A stretch of DNA of 59,334 nucleotides from Domibacillus sp. PGB-M46. GTDB taxonomy: Bacteria > Bacillota > Bacilli > Bacillales > Domibacillaceae. Below the pieces are notes generated by a model. The model saw nothing but the letters and a program-made list of their open reading frames with translations. It was not told the DNA's origin and made no database searches. The DNA lies in the NCBI RefSeq assembly GCF_022668875.1, contig NZ_JAKGCR010000026.1:1-59334 (forward strand). Reading direction: 5' to 3'. The position numbers and the translations under genes are program-made. This document shows, piece by piece, positions 36,162 through 44,958 of the stretch (positions within the stretch are counted from its first letter, which is position 1; the number at the start of each line of letters is the position of its first letter).

Positions 36162-37217
36162 TTAAGAGGATGAAGAAAGCGCTTTATAAGGAGACTGGAC
36201 TGTGACCAATTCGCCTGTTTCAAATGATTCTTTGCACGCATACCCAAGAGCTGTCGATAGGACACCGTCTTCGACCATAACGCTTGGCTGTCTGTTTTCC
36301 CGAATGCAGGAAATAAATTCTTCTGCTTCACTTAAATAGGCCTGTTCAAAACGCTCTAAAAATCCTTCTGCGCATTCATTTACAGCGCCCGCATCATCAA
36401 ACACAGTGACCATGTTTTTTTCAGGCGTTGTTCCAATCCGCAACGTACCTTTTGTACCGATAATTTCGGTTTCAATATGGTAGCCATGGGCGCAATTGCG
36501 GCCGGCGACAAAAATGCCCATTTTATTGTTTTCAAATTTCACCAGTGCGGTACCCGTTTCTGCATCGTTTAACTGCTCAAATTCGGGGTATTCATATGCG
36601 CCGCCAATGGCCCATACTTGTTTGGCTTCCGAGCTTAAATACCATCTGGCCAGGTCTAAATCATGGATGGCCATGTCCAAAAATAAACCGCCGCTGTAAT
36701 TATTTTTTGCAAACTGCATAAAACTATTGATCGCTTTTGATGGATCAAGCCCATAGCAGCGAACTAAAACTGGTTCTCCAATTTTTCCTTCTTCAATTTT
36801 CTTTTTTGCGTACGCATATGACTTATCATATCTGCGCATGAAACCGATCATGAAAATCTGTTCTTTATGGTTATTTACGACCTCTTGGACACGCAATGCT
36901 TCCTCCAGGTATAATCCAAGCGGCTTTTCGCTGAATACATGGAAGCCAGCATTCAAGGCTTTCTCAATCTGTTCACAATGAAATCCAGATGGCGACGCAA
37001 TAAAGATCGCATCTAGCTCTTTATTTTTCAGCATTTCGTCATAGTCCGTGTAGGCATACGGAATACCCCAGTCTTTTCTTGCTTGTTCGGCTTCTTCTTG
37101 AATCACACTGCAAACAGCCAGCAATTCACAATGGGGAATCCGAAATGCTAAGTTCTCCGCATGCTGTCTGCCTAATCTGCCTAATCCGACAATACCTACT
37201 TTTATTTTCGCTATCAT
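36162..37217 (-). CDS. Gfo/Idh/MocA oxidoreductase, inositol 2-dehydrogenase-like
   Basis: A 351-residue NAD(P)-dependent dehydrogenase. Rossmann motif VGIVGLGRLGRQHAENL (8-24), catalytic-core SEKPLGLYLEEALRVQ with the conserved EKP lysine, and a C-terminal Gfo/Idh domain with GGLFLDMAIHDLDLARWYLS, which carries the HD pair of the active site. It is most like IolG and related myo- or scyllo-inositol dehydrogenases. Together with two IolI paralogs in the window this points to inositol-type substrates, but the full iol operon is not here. Sites resembling LacI operators (GAAAACGYTTAC) stand upstream. Confidence 0.9.
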   Translation of the reverse strand: MIAKIKVGIVGLGRLGRQHAENLAFRIPHCELLAVCSVIQEEAEQARKDWGIPYAYTDYDEMLKNKELDAIFIASPSGFHCEQIEKALNAGFHVFSEKPLGLYLEEALRVQEVVNNHKEQIFMIGFMRRYDKSYAYAKKKIEEGKIGEPVLVRCYGLDPSKAINSFMQFAKNNYSGGLFLDMAIHDLDLARWYLSSEAKQVWAIGGAYEYPEFEQLNDAETGTALVKFENNKMGIFVAGRNCAHGYHIETEIIGTKGTLRIGTTPEKNMVTVFDDAGAVNECAEGFLERFEQAYLSEAEEFISCIRENRQPSVMVEDGVLSTALGYACKESFETGELVTVQSPYKALSSSS

Positions 37218-37302
37218 ATCTCCCGACCTTCCTATCCCTCATAAATTTTATGAACGCTTTGTCATGATAAACTTTTAGGCATACCTTACATCTCCACAAT
37301 AA

Positions 37303-37314
37303 GAAAACGCTTAC
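37303..37314. promoter_or_regulatory. LacI/cre-like site A
   Basis: GAAAACGCTTAC, 86 bases before the inositol-dehydrogenase-like gene; it matches the other two sites at 11 of 12 positions in one orientation. Confidence 0.5.
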
Positions 37315-37429
37315 TTTTGAAGCCAAATACTTAAGGTTTTCTCAATCACTCATTCGCGGAACTTGTGTTGATAGCAAATGGATCATATACATTGATTTTA
37401 AACAATATTCAAATAAAGATTTAACTAAG

Positions 37430-37441
37430 GTAAACGTTTTC
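37430..37441. promoter_or_regulatory. LacI/cre-like site B
   Basis: GTAAACGTTTTC in the same divergent gap; it is the exact reverse complement of site C. Confidence 0.5.
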
Positions 37442-37612
37442 CTTATGGAGTTATTATAATAACTCATTTTTATAAAAGTCAATCTTTTATTTGTAAAAAA
37501 AATGAAAGAAAAAATAGGTTTTTCTGAATGACTCACTAATTAAAGTATACACGCCAGTAAATTCCCACTTAAACAGGATGAATAAAATAAATTTTAATTC
37601 ATCCTCTTCAAG

Positions 37613-37624
37613 GAAAACGTTTAC
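37613..37624. promoter_or_regulatory. LacI/cre-like site C
   Basis: GAAAACGTTTAC about 95 bases before the FAD/Rieske oxidoreductase start. Three sites of one type in a 500-base divergent gap suggest joint control by LacI regulator 2 or CcpA. Confidence 0.5.
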
Positions 37625-37718
37625 TCAACAACCTACATTTCGCTGATTGTAGACCTTGTATACTTCTTTCATAAAAGGAAACCCTAATATAATCGAAATA
37701 CCGTATGGAGGATTTTCT

Positions 37719-39296
37719 ATGACTGACAACGATCAGGAGAGCGGAGCATTACCGCAGGTTCCTGAGCCAAACTGGAGAGGTTTTATTGATTTGCCGGATT
37801 TTCCTTCTTTAGATAAGAATATTCATGTAGACGTGGTTATTGTAGGTGGCGGTATTACCGGAATCACATCTGCTTACCTTTTAGCAAAGGAAGGCCTGAA
37901 GGTTGCCGTTTTAGAGGCAGGGAAATTGCTGAACGGCCCAAGGGGAACCATTACCGCTAAAATTACTGCCCAGCATGAGCTAATATACGATGAACTCATT
38001 CGCCATTTCGGAAAGGGTAAGGCGCGGTTATACTACGAAGCCAATATAGAAGCCCTAAACTTCATCAAAAAAACCGTAGAACAACATCAAATCCATTGTG
38101 ATTTCAGCCTGCAGGACGCTTGTATATACGCTGCTACGGATCAATACGCACGCAGAATTGAAAGGGAAGCAAAAGCTTATGAAAATATCCGTATAGACGG
38201 TGCGCTGATTGACACGATTCCTTTCGAGATAGATATACAAAATGGGCTGATTATGAAAAACCAGGCTCAATTTCATCCCATTAAATACCTGGCCCACCTT
38301 ATCCGAATTATCACGGAAAAAGGCGGACTTTTCTTTGAAAACACTACGGCCGTTAATATTGAAACTGGTAAGCAGCCAACCGTTCTTACCCGTGAGGGGC
38401 GACGTGCCACGGGCAGCTACGTTCTGGCCTGTTCTCATTTTCCATTTTATGAAGGACTGGGGTTTTATTCTACAAGAATGTATGCGGTTCGCTCCTATGT
38501 TCTGGCGGCCAAGACAAAGAAAGCATATCCTGGCGGAATGTATATTAGTGCCGACCAGCCGACACGTTCACTCTGTTCTGCAACGATTAATGGAGAAGAA
38601 ATCGTGCTTATTGGCGGTCAGAGTCATAAGGTTGGCCAAGGAAGGAACACGCTGGAACATTATAAGGCCTTAGAGACCTTTGGCCAGCAGGTTTTTGGTT
38701 TTGATAAAATGGTATACCGCTGGTCGGCCCAGGACTTGACCACCCTTGATAAAATGCCTTATATCGGCGAGATAACTCCAGGCCAGCCAAATATCTTGAT
38801 TGCTACCGGTTACCGGAACTGGGGAATGTCTAATGGGACTGCCGCCGCTCTGCTCTTTCGGGATATCATTTTGGACAAAAAGAATGTTTACCAAGATTTA
38901 TATACACCTTCGCGATTCTATGCACATCCAAGCCTGAAAAATTTTCTAGTAGAGAATGCTAATGTAGCTGCCCATTTAATTAAAGGAAAACTTGATTTAC
39001 CTGCTAAGAGTGCTCAAGACTTATCCAACGGTGAAGGTGCCGTAATTACTGTCAAAGGACATAGAAAAGGTGCTTATAAAGATAAGGAAGGAAAACTGTA
39101 TATTGTAGATACAACCTGTACCCATATAGGATGTGAAGTCGAATGGAACAACGGCGACCGTACCTGGGATTGCCCATGTCACGGCTCCAGGTTTTCGTAT
39201 ACAGGAGAAGTAATTGAAGGTCCAGCTGAAAAACCATTGCAGCAATACGATCATCGTATGCTGGACAATCTTACCTCAGAAGATTCCGGCTATTAA
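37719..39296 (+). CDS. yhfW: FAD oxidoreductase with Rieske domain (YhfW-like)
   Basis: A 525-residue fusion. The N-terminal DAO-type FAD domain has the nucleotide motif DVVIVGGGITGITSAYLLAK near 38. The C-terminal Rieske [2Fe-2S] domain (about 430-510) has CTHIGC and CPCHGSRF giving ligands Cys467, His469, Cys485 and His488, plus the Cys472/Cys487 disulfide pair. This is the architecture of B. subtilis YhfW. It probably oxidises an amine or amino acid and passes electrons to the iron-sulfur centre; substrate unknown. TGGAGGA fixes ATG 37719 (the ORF opens 21 codons earlier). A 41-base relic related to this gene lies at 41857. Confidence 0.92.
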   Translation: MTDNDQESGALPQVPEPNWRGFIDLPDFPSLDKNIHVDVVIVGGGITGITSAYLLAKEGLKVAVLEAGKLLNGPRGTITAKITAQHELIYDELIRHFGKGKARLYYEANIEALNFIKKTVEQHQIHCDFSLQDACIYAATDQYARRIEREAKAYENIRIDGALIDTIPFEIDIQNGLIMKNQAQFHPIKYLAHLIRIITEKGGLFFENTTAVNIETGKQPTVLTREGRRATGSYVLACSHFPFYEGLGFYSTRMYAVRSYVLAAKTKKAYPGGMYISADQPTRSLCSATINGEEIVLIGGQSHKVGQGRNTLEHYKALETFGQQVFGFDKMVYRWSAQDLTTLDKMPYIGEITPGQPNILIATGYRNWGMSNGTAAALLFRDIILDKKNVYQDLYTPSRFYAHPSLKNFLVENANVAAHLIKGKLDLPAKSAQDLSNGEGAVITVKGHRKGAYKDKEGKLYIVDTTCTHIGCEVEWNNGDRTWDCPCHGSRFSYTGEVIEGPAEKPLQQYDHRMLDNLTSEDSGY

Positions 39297-39307
39297 CGGT
39301 TGATGTT

Positions 39308-39340
39308 ACCGCAGCAGAAGCAATTCGCTGCGGTTTGCTT
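39308..39340 (+). terminator. Terminator after yhfW-like gene
   Basis: The arms ACCGCAGC and GCTGCGGT flank an 11-base loop; TTTGCTTTTTTT follows. Confidence 0.85.
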
Positions 39341-39568
39341 TTTTTCAGATACCGGTGGCAGACAAGTGCCTGCCCACCATTATTTTCTATATGGAACTCC
39401 TGCTAATAAAACAGTGGCAACAGGGAACTCTAACAAAGATATTGGGTGTAACTTACTGAGAAGACAGCCGCTTTTCGGTATTTTTTACTATATTCTGATC
39501 ACATTTCTAAAACAAAAATTTCACTGTATTACACTGATATCGAAATGTAAAAACAGGAGCGTGAAATA

Positions 39569-40477
39569 ATGAAAGTAGTGGTAACAGGTGCAGCAGGAAA
39601 AGTTGGCCGATGGACTGTAAGAACTCTATTAGAAGCTGGTCATGACGTTATTGCTACAGATAGAAAATTAAGGGAAGAATCTGAATCAAAAAAATTTATC
39701 CAGGCCGAATTACGTGATTATGGCCAGGTCTGCCAGCTTTTAGCAGGGTGTGATGCAGTCGTGCACCTAGGGAATATTCCTACCGATGTGCGGAATACAT
39801 CCCAGGCCATATTTGAAAATAATATGCTTGTTAATTTTAATATCCTTGAAGCTTGTAAAGACCTTAAAATCCCTAAGGTTGTGTGGGCATCCAGTGAGAC
39901 TGTTCTGGGATATCCTTTTGTTGCAGAAGATCTAAGTTACCTGCCTGTGGACGAAGAACACCCTTCCATCGTGAAGTCTTCATACGCAATGGCAAAACGG
40001 CTGACTGAAATCCTTTCCGAAATGTTCCACAAGCTTGCGAACACACAAATTGTGGCGCTTCGCTTTGCCAATATGTATGAGCCGGATGAATACGAGAAAA
40101 TCCCTATCATGCACTGGAGTGAAGAAGGACAAAGGGATGTCCAAAAGAAAAATGCGTGGGCCTATTGTGATGTCAGGGACGCTGCAAGAGCCTGCCTGCT
40201 TGCAATCGAAAAGGATAATTTAGGATTTGACATATTTCATATAACGGCACCAGATACCATTTTCCCAGAAACTAGTCAGGAATTAGTGGATAAATTTTTC
40301 CCGGATGTCTCTTTAAAGAGGCCTGTAGAAGGACATGAGACTCTCATGGCCATCGATAAAGCCCGGAAGGTCCTTGGCTATGAACCGCGTTACACATGGC
40401 GCAATGTTCTCAATAGTGATGGTAAAACCAAGGCACTGCCGGAGGACCAGCTTGCTTTACTAAATACGGATATATAA
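39569..40477 (+). CDS. NAD(P)-dependent epimerase/dehydratase (extended SDR)
   Basis: A 302-residue extended short-chain dehydrogenase. NAD-binding VTGAAGKVGRWTVRTL at 5-20, then CDAVVHLGNIP (61-71), and the catalytic Ser/Tyr/Lys in WASSET (Ser108-109) and SSYAMAK (Tyr139, Lys143). The N-terminal half resembles uronate (hexuronic acid) dehydrogenases and UDP-sugar epimerase-like proteins; substrate unassigned. AGGAG lies about 9 bases before the ATG. It follows the Rieske oxidoreductase in the same direction after a terminator, so it is probably a separate unit. Confidence 0.87.
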   Translation: MKVVVTGAAGKVGRWTVRTLLEAGHDVIATDRKLREESESKKFIQAELRDYGQVCQLLAGCDAVVHLGNIPTDVRNTSQAIFENNMLVNFNILEACKDLKIPKVVWASSETVLGYPFVAEDLSYLPVDEEHPSIVKSSYAMAKRLTEILSEMFHKLANTQIVALRFANMYEPDEYEKIPIMHWSEEGQRDVQKKNAWAYCDVRDAARACLLAIEKDNLGFDIFHITAPDTIFPETSQELVDKFFPDVSLKRPVEGHETLMAIDKARKVLGYEPRYTWRNVLNSDGKTKALPEDQLALLNTDI

Positions 40478-40552
40478 AAGGATCTTAATAACAAACCGGT
40501 TCCAGTTTTGCACTGGATGAAACAAACTGAATATGAAAACTTGGATAAAAGA

Positions 40553-40587
40553 AAGCTCCCTCTCCTAAATAAGGAAAGAGTGTTTTT
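40553..40587 (+). terminator. Terminator-like hairpin after SDR gene
   Basis: A-G-C-T-C rich arms around TCCTAAATAAGGA, followed by GTGTTTTTG. The inner part resembles the hairpins at 58219 and 59194. Confidence 0.5.
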
Positions 40588-40595
40588 GAAATGGC

Positions 40596-40634
40596 AAAAA
40601 GCAATGGGGGATTCACTATCCCCATTGCTTTTTT
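40596..40634. terminator. Terminator formed from relic sequence
   Basis: The perfect arms AAAAAGCAATGGGGGAT and ATCCCCATTGCTTTTTT. The same AGCAATGG/CCATTGCT pair surrounds the 3' end of the intact FAD oxidoreductase gene near 41920-41956, so this hairpin is part of the duplicated relic. Confidence 0.75.
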
Positions 40635-40746
40635 AAATATCATAATAATTTATATTTATGCTTAAATCCATTTCGAGTATCGTCTTTGCCAGCTGGTTCC
40701 CGGGATATGGCCCCAACCTTAAACCGGACGCCCCGATCCCATCTGC
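40633..40746 (-). pseudogene. 3'-end relic of a second YurR-like FAD oxidoreductase
   Basis: 38 codons ending in TAA read ADGIGASGLRLGPYPGNQLA, then KTILEMDLSININYYDI. They align without a gap to the C-terminus of the intact gene at 41935 (ANGLGASGLTTGPYLGNQLA, then KMALEMDINIDISYYDVQKA). The rest of the gene is missing: the DDAH-like coding region begins 53 bases to the right. It is the tail of a duplicated, mostly deleted gene. Confidence 0.85.
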
Positions 40747-40798
40747 CAAGGCAAATGACTTCACAGCACCTGCTTGTTATCCGTTGAAGCTTTTTGTC

Positions 40799-41653
40799 TT
40801 ATCCACGCAGAATCGGCAATGTACAGCAGCGAAAAGAGCCTCCGGATTTAATAATCTCTGTGATATCAACCTCAATTACATGATACCCCCGCTCCCTGAG
40901 GCGATTGTTTACATCATGATTTCCCATCAGACTAAATACCTTTTTTCGTCCAATTGAAAGTACATTTGTTCCAAGTGTAAATTGCTCTTTTTCAGTTACT
41001 TCAATTAAATCGAATCTTGATGAAAGCATATTTACTGTAATTTTGTCAATGGCTTCCGGGAAAATTAATGCTTCTTCTGGTGAAATAATATTAAAAACAC
41101 AGTCTAAATGCAAATATCTTTGATTTAAAGAAATAGGGAGGATCTCGTATCCCGGTAATAAACGCGTAAGTTCTTGAATAGATGCTTTATTTGTTCGACT
41201 GCTGATCCCGACATAGAGATTTTGTCCATCAACGATGACATCCCCGCCTTCAATCGAATCTTCGCTTAGGGCGTGATAAGAAATTTGCTCTGACTCAAGC
41301 CATTTTTTCAGCTCATGTTCCTCTCCCTGCCGGATGTCCGCGGCCATTTCAGCAGTAAAAATATTTTGGCCGATTGTAAACCCGATGTCTCTAGTAAAGA
41401 CTTGCTCCGGATACTGTTTAGAAGGCGTAAGCTTAATCACCTCTATTCCGTGTTCATTAAGAAGCTGACAAAACTGATTATGCTGCTGTATTGCACGGTC
41501 AATATTAATATTTTCATGTTTATAATATTTTTGCGTTTCATTAATCACATCCCGTATAGTCATAAATTGAGGCTCGCATAAAATCACTCGGCGCAGTTCT
41601 TCATATTCACTGTTGCATTGTATATTCCCAAATTTTTTTGACAATATTTCCAT
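40799..41653 (-). CDS. ykgA: DDAH-like amidinohydrolase (YkgA-like)
   Basis: A 284-residue guanidino-modifying enzyme of the dimethylarginine dimethylaminohydrolase/arginine deiminase superfamily, similar to B. subtilis YkgA. Substrate and active-site motifs: FTRDIGFTIG (Asp near 89), EGGDVIVDG, the catalytic His182 in RYLHLDCVF, LGTNVLSIG, and the C-terminal GGSFRCCTLP with catalytic Cys276 (a second Cys follows). It would hydrolyse a methylated arginine or other guanidine compound. AGAGGAG precedes the ATG. On the left it abuts the oxidoreductase relic. Confidence 0.88.
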   Translation of the reverse strand: MEILSKKFGNIQCNSEYEELRRVILCEPQFMTIRDVINETQKYYKHENINIDRAIQQHNQFCQLLNEHGIEVIKLTPSKQYPEQVFTRDIGFTIGQNIFTAEMAADIRQGEEHELKKWLESEQISYHALSEDSIEGGDVIVDGQNLYVGISSRTNKASIQELTRLLPGYEILPISLNQRYLHLDCVFNIISPEEALIFPEAIDKITVNMLSSRFDLIEVTEKEQFTLGTNVLSIGRKKVFSLMGNHDVNNRLRERGYHVIEVDITEIIKSGGSFRCCTLPILRG

Positions 41654-41733
41654 GATTAACTCCTCTTAAAACGTACTGTTTTATGTAGTCTTCCCTTTTG
41701 TTAAGTATTCATAAATAAATGAAATAAAATTAG

Positions 41734-41770
41734 AAAACCATCCACTTTGAGAAGAAGTAGATGGTTTTTA
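41734..41770. terminator. Terminator
   Basis: The arms AAACCATC and GATGGTTT flank a long loop, with T-runs on both sides. It lies about 165 bases past the YurR-like gene on the minus strand. Confidence 0.65.
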
Positions 41771-41856
41771 CTAAAACACCGTATAAATTTCCATGTTGTA
41801 TTAAACCCTCCAACCGCTGTCCTGCAAATCCCAACACAAAAAAGCTTATTCTCGCT

Positions 41857-41897
41857 GAATATATGGCAGTGCCGACCAGCTTACACGTTCACTCTGT
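41857..41897 (+). pseudogene. Short relic of a yhfW-like gene
   Basis: A 41-base stretch matches the intact yhfW-like gene at 38536-38576 in 35 positions, including the unbroken run AGTGCCGACCAGC and then ACACGTTCACTCTGT. No frame is usable. It is the worn remains of another copy or of a recombination event. Confidence 0.7.
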
Positions 41898-41934
41898 GAG
41901 GTATCTCTCTTGAAAGACAAAAAGCAATGGAAGA

Positions 41935-43062
41935 TCAATTGTCCCCCATTGCTTTTTGAACATCATAATAACTAATATCGATATTTATATCCATTTCGAG
42001 CGCCATCTTTGCCAGTTGATTCCCGAGATATGGCCCCGTCGTTAAACCAGAAGCCCCAAGCCCATTCGCTACGATAAGACCCTCCCAGCCAGGGATAGGA
42101 CCTATCACCGGAAGGAAATCGGCAGTGTAGGGACGAAAACCAACCCTTATCTCCTGAAACGTACTATTCGATAAACCAGGCGCTGCTTCTAAGCCTTTGT
42201 CCAGAAGTTCCTGCATCCCGCCTGCCGTGATGCGTGTGTCATAACCGTCTACAGGATCTTCATGAGTCGCCCCTATGACAACCCTCTGGTGATCAAAAGC
42301 TAAAAGATATTTATTAGAAGGCGGCATTACGACAGGCCATGTGCTTGTGTCCGACGCTTCCGGAACCTCCACATGCAAAATTTGTGCTTTTTGAAAGCTT
42401 ACTTTGAAATCAATGCCTAAAGGTGCTAACAGCTGATTTGCCCAGGCACCTGCACAAACAATCACCTCGTCAGCCGAATAGCTTTCATTGCCAACCGTGA
42501 CTCCTGTTACCCGGTTCGCCTCGTATTGAAGTACAGCATTCCCCGTTACAAGGATGGCACCGTTTCTTTGAGAGGAACGCAATAGCGCATCGCGCAGCGC
42601 ACGGCCGTCCACACGGGCACCTCCGCTCACATAAACAGACTGGTATTGTTCAGAAATATATGGAAATCGATCCCGGGTTTCTTTTTCATCAAGCAACACA
42701 GTCTCACCGATTTCCGGTGCATCTGCTTTTCGTGTTTCGGCACGCTCTTCCATTTTTCTGATTTTTTCTATGTCGTGATGGACATTGAGAGCGCCGACCC
42801 GGGCATAGCCCGTTTCTGTCTCGCCTTCCCTTTTCAGTTCTTCGATCAACCCAGGGTAAAAACGTGCCCCTTCCTTTGCGAGCTGGTACCAGGCCTTGTT
42901 GCGCCGCTGCGACAGCCAAGGGCAGATAATGCCTGCAGCTGCATCGGTCGCCTGTCCTTTATCTTTGCGGTCTATAATCAGAACCTCAGCACCCAGTTTC
43001 GCTAATTGATAAGCTGCTGATGCCCCGAGAATTCCTGCTCCCACTACTATAACCTTTTTCAT
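41935..43062 (-). CDS. yurR: FAD-dependent oxidoreductase (YurR/glycine-oxidase-like)
   Basis: A 375-residue DAO-family flavoprotein. N-terminal dinucleotide motif KKVIVVGAGILGASAAYQLA, then IDRKDKGQATDAAAGIICPW where the flavin sits, DEVIVCAGAWANQLLAPLGI, and the C-terminal GLIVANGLGASGLTTGPYLG. It resembles B. subtilis YurR and ThiO-type D-amino acid/glycine oxidases; the substrate is probably an N-substituted or D-amino acid. The start at 43062 suits the usual beginning of the fold and follows GAAAGG; an ATG eight codons up is possible. The tail of a second copy stands at 40633-40746. Confidence 0.9.
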   Translation of the reverse strand: MKKVIVVGAGILGASAAYQLAKLGAEVLIIDRKDKGQATDAAAGIICPWLSQRRNKAWYQLAKEGARFYPGLIEELKREGETETGYARVGALNVHHDIEKIRKMEERAETRKADAPEIGETVLLDEKETRDRFPYISEQYQSVYVSGGARVDGRALRDALLRSSQRNGAILVTGNAVLQYEANRVTGVTVGNESYSADEVIVCAGAWANQLLAPLGIDFKVSFQKAQILHVEVPEASDTSTWPVVMPPSNKYLLAFDHQRVVIGATHEDPVDGYDTRITAGGMQELLDKGLEAAPGLSNSTFQEIRVGFRPYTADFLPVIGPIPGWEGLIVANGLGASGLTTGPYLGNQLAKMALEMDINIDISYYDVQKAMGDN

Positions 43063-43302
43063 ACACACAAACCTTTCCATCATCATGAACGTTTCATTCC
43101 TGTTATGTATTATAACTTATCGCAAAGGATTGTATAAAGAAAGCGGCATGTGTCTGGCTGCGAAACGAAATGATCCTGCTGGTGTTCTGTTTACTATTTG
43201 CTTTATGGTTTGTAATCTGCTTTAAAGATCCCAGCTGCGCTAACCCTGACACTCATTCCTAATTATGGTAACATGGAAATATACTTAAAGGAGGGATGGA
43301 TC

Positions 43303-44142
43303 ATGCATAAAGTTCCAGAGATTACACTCAATGACGGGCTAACATTGCCGGTTATAGGCTTGGGTACATATGCGCTTAACGGGAATGCAGGTGCCAGCGC
43401 GATCCAAAATGCCATTCATGCAGGTTACCGGCTTATTGATTCTGCGTATAATTATGAAAACGAAGGAACTGTGGGCGAAGCGGTTAAGCGCAGCTCTGTT
43501 CCAAGAGAGGAATTGCGAATTACCTCTAAACTGCCGGGCCGTTATCAACACTATGACAAAGCTGTCACAACCATTCAAGAATCTTTATATCGCGCCAGCC
43601 TCGATTATTACGATTTATATTTGATTCATTGGCCTAACCCGAAGCAGGATTTGTATGTAGAAGCGTGGCAGGCCTTAATTGACGCTCAAAAATGGGGGCT
43701 TATTCGTTCCATTGGTGTCTGCAATTTCCTGCCTGAGCACATTGAGCGCTTAGAAAAAGAAACGGGCGTTAAGCCAAGCGTCAACCAAATTGAGCTGCAT
43801 CCATTTTTCAATCAGGAGCAGCAAAGAAAATGGCATCAAGAGCATAACATTGTGACAGAATCCTGGAGTCCATTAGCCCGGGCAAATCATCTGTTAGAAA
43901 ATGAGACCATTCAGCAAATGGCCCAGCACCATAACAAGTCCCTTTCACAGATTGTCCTACGCTGGCATTATCAGCTGGGAGCCGTTTCTATCCCGAAATC
44001 CGCTTCTTCTGTGCGGCAAATTGAAAACATCTCTATTTTTGATTTCTCTCTCGATGAAACAGAAATGAGCCTGATTTCAGAATTAACCCGCCCTGACGGC
44101 AGAATTAACAATCAGGATCCCGCTGTATATGAAGAATTTTAA
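43303..44142 (+). CDS. Aldo/keto reductase
   Basis: A 279-residue AKR TIM-barrel NADPH oxidoreductase. The catalytic tetrad is complete: Asp46 (YRLIDSAYNY), Tyr51, Lys76 (ITSKLPG) and His109 (LYLIHWPNP). The NADPH phosphate loop near the end is SIPKSASSVRQI. It is similar to B. subtilis YtbE/YvgN, which reduce glyoxal, methylglyoxal and other aldehydes. AAAGGAGGG fixes the start at 43303; the frame opens 10 codons earlier. Monocistronic, with a terminator directly after. Confidence 0.93.
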   Translation: MHKVPEITLNDGLTLPVIGLGTYALNGNAGASAIQNAIHAGYRLIDSAYNYENEGTVGEAVKRSSVPREELRITSKLPGRYQHYDKAVTTIQESLYRASLDYYDLYLIHWPNPKQDLYVEAWQALIDAQKWGLIRSIGVCNFLPEHIERLEKETGVKPSVNQIELHPFFNQEQQRKWHQEHNIVTESWSPLARANHLLENETIQQMAQHHNKSLSQIVLRWHYQLGAVSIPKSASSVRQIENISIFDFSLDETEMSLISELTRPDGRINNQDPAVYEEF

Positions 44143-44152
44143 AGAAAATGAA

Positions 44153-44182
44153 AAACAGGAGAACTGATTGGTTCTCCTGTTT
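44153..44182. terminator. Bidirectional terminator
   Basis: The arms AAACAGGAGAAC and GTTCTCCTGTTT flank a 6-base loop between the convergent AKR and thiamine-binding genes. Confidence 0.88.
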
Positions 44183-44212
44183 CTCTATAGATTCCATTAC
44201 GCTCAAGAGTTC

Positions 44213-44527
44213 TTATTCTTCAAGCAGGCCCTTTATCCGCTCGACTTTATCTTCCATTTTACGCTTCTTATCACGACGGTCATCGATTCGAATATTTGTA
44301 CACACTCGGGCAAGTCCTTTTTCAAAAGGGACTTCGTGCATCGCTTGAATCACCTCAAACAATTTAGGCAGATCGCCTTCGATGATCGTATTCATGGGTG
44401 TCAATTGAAAACGTATCTCCCCTTTTTCCTCATATTCCTTTAATACTCTTTGGATATCTGCCACATAGCTGCTGACACTTGGTGTTTGTGTGCCAACAGG
44501 AATAACCGTTACATCAACGATTGCCAT
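44213..44527 (-). CDS. MTH1187/YkoF-type thiamine-binding protein
   Basis: A 104-residue protein of the MTH1187 (DUF77) family, a ferredoxin-like fold that binds thiamine or its hydroxymethylpyrimidine part: MAIVDVTVIPVGTQTPSVSS, RFQLTPMNTIIEGDLPKLFE and TNIRIDDRRDK. Bacillus YqgV is the usual relative. No thiamine gene or TPP riboswitch is next to it. The start at 44527 is chosen because family members start MAIVxVTVIP; the ten residues before are not conserved. Confidence 0.88.
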   Translation of the reverse strand: MAIVDVTVIPVGTQTPSVSSYVADIQRVLKEYEEKGEIRFQLTPMNTIIEGDLPKLFEVIQAMHEVPFEKGLARVCTNIRIDDRRDKKRKMEDKVERIKGLLEE

Positions 44528-44718
44528 TTTGTTCACCAATCCTTTTATGTATTTCAATCAAGAAGCTAACTGACATCTATCCAATATAGACAGACGCTTT
44601 TACCATTATAACTTATAGTCATATTAGCTTGTAAAATTTCTAATAAAAGGCCCACAATCCGTGATGCATCAAGGTTGAATGGACTTTGGCTTAATTTGCA
44701 CTTTGTAGTTTCCTGTAT

Positions 44719-44744
44719 TCTCCCCCATTATTCTGGGGGAATAT
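44719..44744. repeat. Hairpin without T-run
   Basis: TTCTCCCCCA and TGGGGGAA flank ATTATTC-like loop bases. With no T-run it is unlikely to be a terminator. It lies just outside the IS relic and may mark its edge. Confidence 0.4.
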
Positions 44745-44778
44745 GTGTGGGGACATTAATTCCTGGACAGACGCTCTA

Positions 44779-44805
44779 AAAAAGAGTCCTTACATGGACT
44801 CTTTT
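44779..44805. terminator. Terminator
   Basis: The arms AAAGAGTCC and GGACTCTTT flank a 6-base loop, with A- and T-runs outside. Confidence 0.65.
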
Positions 44806-44958
44806 TCTTTTACTATACATAACGTCTTCAGCTTCCTTTCTTCTCAAGCCAAATATCCTTTTTCCAAGTATGTGCTTACTTATCGTGTTTTTACAAATAG
44901 AAAATCCTTTTGTTATCTTTGAACAAGGGAATCGATAATATGAAGAAAGAGAAAATGA

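Noticed and set aside
36176-36185. AAAGCGCTTT inside the inositol-dehydrogenase-like gene
   Set aside because: It lies in the last codons of a coding region far from any promoter; probably a chance match to the operator pattern.
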